A DNA stretch of 11,469 nt from contig JAGHSS010000112.1 of NCBI GenBank assembly GCA_018065745.1, forward strand, positions 1 to 11,469. Reading direction: 5' to 3'. A program made the translations under genes and the position numbers. Source of the stretch: Candidatus Neoflavobacterium equi (GTDB taxonomy: Bacteria; Bacteroidota; Bacteroidia; Flavobacteriales; Flavobacteriaceae). The notes below the pieces were generated by a model. That model was not told the DNA's origin, searched no databases, and saw only the letters and a program-made list of their open reading frames with translations. Each line of letters opens with the position of its first letter. Position 1 is the stretch's first letter. Of the stretch, positions 6,840-11,469 are shown one piece after another.

Positions 6840-9214
6840 ATTTTGGCCCTTTTTGCGCCAATGGCTGTTTGAAGGGAAACAAAGCTGACAATGGTAATGG
6901 TGCTCAACGGCATGATGATGGCTGCCACCAATGGAGAAAGCAAGCCGCAAACGGCAAAGGTCAATCCAACGGCATTGTAAAGCAGCGACAATCCAAAACT
7001 CCACTTGATGGTTTTGACCGCTTTTTTGGACAACTTTAAATAGGTATCCAACAGTTGGAATTGTTGGGCATCCAAAATTCCGTCACAGGCAGGGGAAAAA
7101 ACATTGACGTTTTCAGAAATGGAAATCCCCACGTTGCTTTGAGCCAAAGCCCCAGCATCATTAAGTCCATCCCCAACCATCATGACGTATTTGCCCTCCT
7201 GTTGTAAATTTTTGATATAGTTTAGTTTTTGATCGGGTTTTTGATTGAATACCAAGGTGGTACCCTCAGGCAAGATGCGCTTTAAGAACGCTTCCTCACC
7301 GGCATTGTCTCCAGACAAAACCACCAATTCACAGTGGCTGTGCAAACGGCTCAATAAGGTTTCCATCCCCGCTCTGTAGGGATTGTCAAAGACAAATTTG
7401 CCCTGATACACCCCATTGATTGCCAGGTGAACCACCGTCTCAGAAAGCATTTGATCTGTTTCCAACTGCAAGAAAGAAGCAGAACCCAACGCAATGTGCA
7501 AGCCGTTGACCTCCCCGCTGATTCCCTTCCCGGTTACCTCTTCAAAATGGGCAACAGCAGTGGTTTTTTCCTGCTCAAAAAAGCTGTATAACCTTCTGTT
7601 CAAGGGGTGGTTGGAATTGCGCACCACAGATTTTACAGCCTCCTTAAAAGCGACCTCCAATACAGCCCCTTCATAGTAAATTTCAGCTTTGGAATTGGTC
7701 GTTAACGTTCCCGTTTTATCAAAGACCACCGTGTCAATTTGAGCCATTTTCTCAATCACCTGCGCATCTTTCAGGTACAGTTTGCTACTTCCAAAATAGC
7801 GCAACACATTCCCCAAAGTAAATGGAGCCGTCAGCGCCAAAGCACAAGGACAGGCCACAATTAATATGGCGGTGAAGACATTAAAAGCCGTGGTAACATC
7901 CACAAAAAACCATCCGATAAAAGAGAGTACTGCCAAAGCCAGCAGCCCCGGAGTAAAGTAATGACTGATTTTGTCTGTCAGTGTTCTGTATGCCAAATCC
8001 TCCTCTTTTTGAAAAACCGCATGACTCCACAAAGACGTCAAATAAGATTGGGAAACCTCGTGCAGCACTTCCATTTCAACCCCGCTCCCCAACTGTTTTC
8101 CACCAGCAAAGATTTTGTCCCCACTCGTTTTGACAATCGGTTCTGCCTCCCCAGACACAAAAGCGTAGTCTATAGAAGCCTGCGGAGACATCAGAATCCC
8201 ATCCACCGGAATCAATTCCTGGTTTCTGATCAACAGACGATCTCCAATTTTGATGTCATAAATAGCCACAGCCTGCTCTGCCCCTTGCACCAGTTTAGTA
8301 ACTGCCATGGGGAAATAAGACTTATAATCACGTTCAAAAGAAAGGAAGTTGTATGTTTTTTGCTGGAACAGCTTGCCCAAAAGCATAAAGAAAATCAGGG
8401 AGCACATGCTGTCAAAGAACCCCTGACTGTGGTCAAAAATAATGTCATAACTAGACCTTAAAAACATCACGATGATTCCAAGAGCAATTGGAATTTCAAT
8501 GCTGAGAATCCCAGCCTTAATACTTTTCCAAGCCGCCTCATAATACCCCCATCCAGAATACAAAAATGCCGGTAGGGAAATCCCAAAAATCAACCACCTA
8601 AAGAAGCCTTTATACTGTTGAATCCAGAATTCATCCACCTCAAAATATTCCGGAAAAGACAACAACATCACATTCCCAAAACAAAAAAATGCCACCCCGA
8701 TTCGATAAATCAAACTGCGATCAATTTTCTGTTGTACTTGGTCATAATCCTCCAAACTGAGGTAAGGTTCATAGCCGATTTTTGCCAAAAGCAAGACAAT
8801 ATCTTTCAGACTTGAAGTTTCTGAAATAAATACAATACGCACCTTTTTTTCGTGAAAATTCACTTGGGAGCGCTGCACACCTGGCAGTAATTTATTTAAA
8901 TTTTCCAATATCCAGATGCAAGAACTGCAGTGGATATGTGGAATATAAAGATTTGTAATTTGCGTTCCACCCTCGTCAAAAGAAATCAATTTCTCCACCA
9001 AATGCGGTTGGTCCAAGAAATTGTAACGGTTGACATCTACAGACACACGCGCACCTGGCGCATCCCCCATTTCATAGTAGGACGTCAGGTCATTTGCAGA
9101 AAAAATTTCATATACCGTTTGACAACCTGTGCAACAAAACGACAGTTCGTCAAATACAATTTCCTCTTTTTTAACAATTGGTCCCCCACAATGGTAACAA
9201 TTTTGCACTTCCAT
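6836..9214 (-). CDS. ccoI: Copper-transporting P1B-type ATPase CcoI/FixI
   Basis: This 792-residue pump is of the CcoI/FixI type, which moves copper across the inner membrane for cbb3 oxidase assembly. The N-terminus has a metal-binding ribbon-like region with Cys6/Cys9 (CYHCG) and Cys27/Cys28/Cys31 (FCCTGC). A heavy-metal-associated domain with CSSC (Cys96, Cys99) follows. After several helices come the actuator loop SGEAEP (354-359), the membrane CPC motif (455-457), the phosphorylation motif DKTGT (499-503), the His-Pro pair of the nucleotide domain (536-537) and the hinge GDGLND (681-686). Two final helices (about 737-757 and 760-783) end the protein. All catalytic motifs are intact. The actuator loop has SGEAEP where many relatives have TGES or TGEP, which keeps the essential Gly-Glu. 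It is transcribed divergently from the fnr-like gene and has its own predicted promoter, separate from ccoS. Confidence 0.96.
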   Translation of the reverse strand: MEVQNCYHCGGPIVKKEEIVFDELSFCCTGCQTVYEIFSANDLTSYYEMGDAPGARVSVDVNRYNFLDQPHLVEKLISFDEGGTQITNLYIPHIHCSSCIWILENLNKLLPGVQRSQVNFHEKKVRIVFISETSSLKDIVLLLAKIGYEPYLSLEDYDQVQQKIDRSLIYRIGVAFFCFGNVMLLSFPEYFEVDEFWIQQYKGFFRWLIFGISLPAFLYSGWGYYEAAWKSIKAGILSIEIPIALGIIVMFLRSSYDIIFDHSQGFFDSMCSLIFFMLLGKLFQQKTYNFLSFERDYKSYFPMAVTKLVQGAEQAVAIYDIKIGDRLLIRNQELIPVDGILMSPQASIDYAFVSGEAEPIVKTSGDKIFAGGKQLGSGVEMEVLHEVSQSYLTSLWSHAVFQKEEDLAYRTLTDKISHYFTPGLLALAVLSFIGWFFVDVTTAFNVFTAILIVACPCALALTAPFTLGNVLRYFGSSKLYLKDAQVIEKMAQIDTVVFDKTGTLTTNSKAEIYYEGAVLEVAFKEAVKSVVRNSNHPLNRRLYSFFEQEKTTAVAHFEEVTGKGISGEVNGLHIALGSASFLQLETDQMLSETVVHLAINGVYQGKFVFDNPYRAGMETLLSRLHSHCELVVLSGDNAGEEAFLKRILPEGTTLVFNQKPDQKLNYIKNLQQEGKYVMMVGDGLNDAGALAQSNVGISISENVNVFSPACDGILDAQQFQLLDTYLKLSKKAVKTIKWSFGLSLLYNAVGLTFAVCGLLSPLVAAIIMPLSTITIVSFVSLQTAIGAKRAKI

Positions 9215-9236
9215 AAAACGACTGATTTTATATCTA

Positions 9237-9244
9237 CAAATTTC
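9237..9244 (-). promoter_or_regulatory. Candidate -7 element for ccoI
   Basis: The minus strand reads GAAATTTG, seven of eight positions of TAnnTTTG. It implies a start near 9231 and a leader of about 17 bases. The Fnr-like box at 9268-9279 is centred exactly 29.5 bp upstream, the same spacing as at ccoS. That identical spacing is the main reason for accepting an imperfect element. Confidence 0.5.
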
Positions 9245-9267
9245 CTGCTTTATCCCCCCTTAACCTA

Positions 9268-9279
9268 TGATAAATGTCA
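9268..9279. promoter_or_regulatory. Fnr-like operator in the ccoI/fnr divergent region
   Basis: TGAT-AAAT-GTCA is a near-palindrome of the same form as the two boxes before ccoS; on the minus strand it reads TGAC-ATTT-ATCA. It is well placed to activate ccoI, at about -42. For the divergent regulator gene it falls where the -33 element should be, which suggests autorepression. The flanks extend symmetry slightly (ATGAT...ATCAT). Confidence 0.65.
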
Positions 9280-9289
9280 TCATAATCCG

Positions 9290-9297
9290 TATATTTG
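9290..9297 (+). promoter_or_regulatory. Promoter -7 element for the fnr-like gene
   Basis: TATATTTG matches TAnnTTTG perfectly. It predicts a transcript start near 9303, about 20 bases before the ATG at 9323. No good TTG-type -33 element is visible; the position it would occupy is covered by the Fnr-like box. Confidence 0.65.
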
Positions 9298-9322
9298 CAC
9301 ATCTTTAAACTATACCAAAACT

Positions 9323-10006
9323 ATGAGCAAGTGCGAACAATGTATTGTGAGACAGTTCAGCTCCTTAAAAGCCCTGACTAAGGATGAATTAATACAGATG
9401 TCCAAATGCAAAACCTCTTACACCATCAAAAAGGGGGATTCGATATTTGAGGAAGGCGATGTCACAAACGGCATTTACTGCATCAAAGACGGCGTTTGTA
9501 AACTATCCAAATTGAGTCCAAACGGCAAGGATCAGATCATCAAATTTGTGCGTCCTGGAGAATTGTTGGGCCAGCGCTCCATGATCAGTGAGGAGCCAAC
9601 CAACCTGAGCGCCATAGCCTTGGAAGACATGGAAGTGTGTTTTGTTCCCAAGCAAGAAATTTTAAATTTCTTCACTCAGAACAACAAATTTTCTTTAAAT
9701 GTTATGAAAACTTTGTCCAACGACCTTAAAGAAGCAGACGATCTCACCGTTTCCATGGCCCAAAAAACGGTCAAAGAACGCCTCGCTGCAGCCTTGTTGT
9801 ACTTGGAAGAAATTTTTGACGTCAACATGGATGACACCCTGAAAGTGCAATTGTCAAGAGAAGAATTGGCAGGCATGATTGGCACCGCGACAGAAAGTTG
9901 CATCAGACTCCTTTCAGAATTCAACAAATTGGGACTGATCGAATTGATCGGAAAGAAAATTGCCTTGAAAGACAGAAAGGGACTGGAAAAATTAGCAAAT
10001 CAATAA
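9323..10006 (+). CDS. Crp/Fnr family transcriptional regulator
   Basis: This 227-residue regulator has a cyclic-nucleotide-binding-like sensor domain (about 15-125), a dimer helix (about 126-155) and a winged helix-turn-helix domain (about 150-225). Its recognition helix is TATESCIRLLSEF, with Glu191 and Arg195 at the positions of E. coli FNR Glu209 and Arg213. Against E. coli FNR from memory, the N-terminal stretch aligns without gaps at a constant offset of 16. Cys4, Cys7 and Cys106 match Cys20, Cys23 and Cys122, but Ser13 replaces Cys29. Cys29, Cys53 and Cys59 are extra. It is therefore a probable oxygen or redox sensor of FNR type, but the cluster ligand set is uncertain. The frame stays open upstream to 8930, but that would add 131 residues antisense to ccoI and lie before the promoter; MSKCEQC at 9323 is the family start. 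It most likely controls the adjacent cbb3 genes. Confidence 0.93.
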   Translation: MSKCEQCIVRQFSSLKALTKDELIQMSKCKTSYTIKKGDSIFEEGDVTNGIYCIKDGVCKLSKLSPNGKDQIIKFVRPGELLGQRSMISEEPTNLSAIALEDMEVCFVPKQEILNFFTQNNKFSLNVMKTLSNDLKEADDLTVSMAQKTVKERLAAALLYLEEIFDVNMDDTLKVQLSREELAGMIGTATESCIRLLSEFNKLGLIELIGKKIALKDRKGLEKLANQ

Positions 10007-10021
10007 ATATTGACATCATAT

Positions 10022-10125
10022 GGGCGTTGCGCCCCCGCCCAAGGCGGGTTGGGGGCGCCGGGTTTTCCGCTTTATCTTTTGGCTGGCAAAGCCAGTCAAA
10101 AGGATGCCGCTACAACCCCTAACGC
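10022..10125 (+). repeat. Structured intergenic element (flavobacterial multi-hairpin type)
   Basis: This is a compact folded module starting 16 bases after the regulator's stop. An outer helix GCGTT (10024-10028)/AACGC (10121-10125) encloses a GC-rich hairpin: GCGCC (10029-10033) with GGCGC (10054-10058), and inside it CCCGCC (10034-10039) with GGCGGG (10043-10048). Next comes a helix GGGTT (10060-10064)/AACCC (10114-10118). Within that is a long hairpin of about 13 bp (10075-10087 with 10091-10104, loop AAA). Matching TTCCGC (10065-10070) and TGCCGC (10105-10110) face each other as an internal loop. From memory, elements with the frame GGGCGTT...TTTCCGC...GCCGC...CCCTAACGC recur between genes in flavobacteria. 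It may be a mobile repeat or a structured RNA; I cannot tell which. Confidence 0.65.
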
Positions 10126-10169
10126 AAAAAAAAACGATCACACTGAAAAAGTGTGATCGTTTTTTTTTT
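10126..10169. terminator. Bidirectional intrinsic terminator
   Basis: A 10-bp perfect stem, ACGATCACAC (10134-10143) with GTGTGATCGT (10151-10160), has a 7-base loop. A run of A precedes it and nine T follow it. It separates the convergent fnr-like and CvfB-like genes and can serve both strands. Confidence 0.95.
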
Positions 10170-10186
10170 ATATCCTTGCAAAGCTC

Positions 10187-11014
10187 TTATACCAAGTAGA
10201 TACCGTCTTCCTCAATTCGAATCAATTTCTGTTTGTACAAACTACCGACAGCTTTTTTGAAAACTTTCTTACTCATTTTCAAAACCGTCTTGATTTCCTC
10301 CGGATGAGAAGCATCGTTTAATCCCAAAAATCCGTTGTTAGATTTAAGTTCCGCCATAATTTTCTCAGCACTCGGCTCAATTACTTCCACCCCAATTGGG
10401 TTTCTAGAAACGTCGATTTTACCGTCAGGTCTGATAAATTTGATGTAACCAATCACACGGTCTCCCGTTCTCAAATCTTCATATACCTCATTGGTGTACA
10501 ACAATCCTTTGTGTAGTTCATTGATGATCACATTAATCCCCACCTCTGTGATGTGAGAAACAATTAAATCTACTTCATCCCCTACTTGCACGGTAAGGTT
10601 GTCATTCTGTAAAAATTTATTTGTTCTACTTGAACCCACCAAACGGTTGGTCTTGTCATCCAAATGCATGAAAATCAAATAACGCTTTCCTGTTTCCATT
10701 GGACGCGCCTGCTCCTTGAAAGGAACAAATAAATCCTTTTCCAATCCCCAATCCATGAAGGCACCAAATGAGTTGGTGTAATTTACTTTCAACAAAGCAA
10801 ATTCATTCAAGTATATATAAGGATGTAAAGTGGTTGCCACCGGACGCTCTTCGTGATCTAAGTATACAAAAACTTCAATTTCTGCATCAATCTCAAAGTT
10901 TGTAGGTACATATTTTGTTGGAAGCAATACATCAGAAGTACCATCGGTTAAAAATAGACCAACGTTCGTTGATCGTGCAATGGTTAGTGTATTGTATTTT
11001 CCTATTTCTATCAT
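10187..11014 (-). CDS. CvfB-type S1-like RNA-binding protein
   Basis: The 275-residue cytoplasmic protein belongs to the CvfB/YitL family (COG2996). It has tandem S1-like OB folds and a C-terminal winged-helix domain. The N-terminal part (MIEIGKYNTLTIARSTNVGLFL...) holds the first OB fold. The segment 'LKVNYTNSFGAFMDWGLEKDLFVPFKEQ' (about 74-101) is a recognisable S1 motif, and GDRVIGYIKFIRPDGKIDVSRNP marks another near 183-206. The end (about 217-275, with KKVFKKAVGSLYKQKLI) fits the winged helix. CvfB influences virulence gene expression in Staphylococcus, probably through RNA binding, but its target here is unknown. It has a likely promoter of its own, and the upstream DUF2853 gene ends in a terminator, so it is probably a separate unit. 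No link to the cbb3 locus is visible. Confidence 0.92.
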   Translation of the reverse strand: MIEIGKYNTLTIARSTNVGLFLTDGTSDVLLPTKYVPTNFEIDAEIEVFVYLDHEERPVATTLHPYIYLNEFALLKVNYTNSFGAFMDWGLEKDLFVPFKEQARPMETGKRYLIFMHLDDKTNRLVGSSRTNKFLQNDNLTVQVGDEVDLIVSHITEVGINVIINELHKGLLYTNEVYEDLRTGDRVIGYIKFIRPDGKIDVSRNPIGVEVIEPSAEKIMAELKSNNGFLGLNDASHPEEIKTVLKMSKKVFKKAVGSLYKQKLIRIEEDGIYLV

Positions 11015-11034
11015 GGGTATTCTTATTTAAAGTG

Positions 11035-11042
11035 CAAAGGTA
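11035..11042 (-). promoter_or_regulatory. Promoter -7 element for the CvfB-like gene
   Basis: The minus strand reads TACCTTTG, a perfect match to TAnnTTTG, 20 bases before the ATG (its last base is 11035; the ATG begins at 11014). The -33 region falls inside the upstream terminator hairpin and has no clear TTG. Confidence 0.6.
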
Positions 11043-11044
11043 AC

Positions 11045-11073
11045 AAAAAAAGAGGTTGTTTCCAGCCTCTTTT
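11045..11073 (-). terminator. Intrinsic terminator after the DUF2853 gene
   Basis: Read on the minus strand, AAAAGAGGCTG (11073-11063) pairs with CAACCTCTTTT (11058-11048) across a GAAA loop. The pairing includes one G-T pair. A seven-T tract (complement of A 11045-11051) ends it. It begins 23 bases after the DUF2853 stop. Confidence 0.85.
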
Positions 11074-11096
11074 GATTTATGATATATAATGTATGC

Positions 11097-11441
11097 TTAT
11101 TTGTTGTAAACAGCTTCTTTTTTGAAGTGTTTAGCCAATAAATAATACACTACAGCACGGTATTTATTGCGGTTTGACTTTCCGTATTGTTCCATTACAG
11201 ACTCAATAGCAGCATCCAATTCTGGACCGTCTGTTAATCCTAATTTTTTGATTAAGAAATTGTTTTTAACCGTTTCTATCTCAGATTTCTGAGATGCTGA
11301 AACCGTAGATGAATCCGCGTTGTAAATTGCAGGACCACAACCAATAGTTACTTTGGTTAAGAAATCCATATCAGCTTCTACTCCGCATTTATCCTTTAAA
11401 TCTGATGCATATTTAGCAATCAATTCTTCTCTTTTACTCAT
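11097..11441 (-). CDS. DUF2853 family protein
   Basis: This 114-residue soluble protein has no signal peptide or membrane helix. It starts MSKREELIAKYASDLKDKCG and contains the recognisable stretch 'LTKVTIGCGPAIYNADSSTVS' (about 28-48). The segment NNFLIKKLGLTDG (60-72) follows. The end SNRNKYRAVVYYLLAKHF (about 89-106) is the strongest family signature. This is the DUF2853 family, a small helical protein widespread in Bacteroidetes and Proteobacteria with no assigned function. It is full length, and a terminator follows it directly. The start is preceded by AAAAC and no Shine-Dalgarno. Its promoter would lie at or beyond the right edge (11442-11469 holds no clear TAnnTTTG). Nothing here ties it functionally to its neighbours. 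Confidence 0.92.
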   Translation of the reverse strand: MSKREELIAKYASDLKDKCGVEADMDFLTKVTIGCGPAIYNADSSTVSASQKSEIETVKNNFLIKKLGLTDGPELDAAIESVMEQYGKSNRNKYRAVVYYLLAKHFKKEAVYNK

Positions 11442-11469
11442 GTTTTGGTTATGTTAATTAGTAATGATA

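Noticed and set aside
7961..8461. Plus-strand open frame of 166 codons inside ccoI
   Set aside because: It lies fully antisense to intact ATPase catalytic domains; its composition looks like a shadow frame and no promoter or family is visible.
6536..9214. CcoNO and CcoI both begin MEVQ, suggesting duplicated start regions
   Set aside because: Only four residues agree, with different codons and different upstream DNA; coincidence is the simplest explanation.
8930..9322. Upstream in-frame extension of the Fnr-like gene to an ATG at 8930
   Set aside because: It would add 131 residues with no Fnr family resemblance, antisense to ccoI, and lies upstream of the perfect -7 element at 9290-9297. 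MSKCEQC at 9323 is the natural start.
1..11469. Search for CRISPR arrays, tRNA or rRNA genes, transposase genes and phage genes
   Set aside because: No regularly spaced repeats, no RNA gene core sequences and no mobile-element proteins were seen; all gaps are under 200 bp and are explained by promoters, terminators or the structured element.

Overview
The window looks like part of a flavobacterial (Bacteroidetes) chromosome. Four things point there: CcoN and CcoO are fused into one protein, most starts lack a clear Shine-Dalgarno, promoters carry the Bacteroidetes -7 element TAnnTTTG, and DUF2853, a CvfB-like protein and a DUF1573 secreted protein lie alongside. The base composition is moderately AT-rich. 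I see no insertion sequence, phage gene, CRISPR array, tRNA or rRNA.

Layout. At the left edge a small secreted DUF1573 protein (30-470, +) converges on a long minus-strand block, with a bidirectional terminator between them. Read in its own direction (right to left), that block is ccoI (copper P-type ATPase), ccoS, ccoNO (fused catalytic and cytochrome c subunits), ccoQ, ccoP, then a terminator-like hairpin, then ccoG, ccoH/fixH and a DsbD-like/TauE-SafE membrane protein. This is a complete cbb3-type (high oxygen affinity) cytochrome oxidase locus with its assembly factors. Divergent from ccoI is an Fnr/Crp-family regulator (9323-10006, +). Its 3' side holds a multi-hairpin intergenic element and a bidirectional terminator. 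To the right are a CvfB-type S1 RNA-binding protein and a DUF2853 protein, both on the minus strand.

How it fits together. The oxidase is CcoNO+CcoQ+CcoP. CcoI and probably the TauE-like protein handle copper, CcoS, CcoG and CcoH serve assembly, and the neighbouring Fnr-like protein is the natural oxygen or redox switch. The most informative signal is a set of three near-identical palindromes, consensus TGAY-ATTT-RTCA: one between fnr and ccoI, two between ccoI and ccoS. In front of both ccoI and ccoS the proximal palindrome is centred 29.5 bp upstream of the first base of a -7 element. That is the geometry expected for an Fnr/Crp activator at about -41.5. The palindrome facing fnr instead overlaps where its -33 element should be, which suggests autorepression.

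The main system is a known one. The less ordinary points are the shared operator architecture, the regulator's incomplete FNR cysteine set (three of four), the internal terminator separating structural from assembly genes, and the structured element after fnr.
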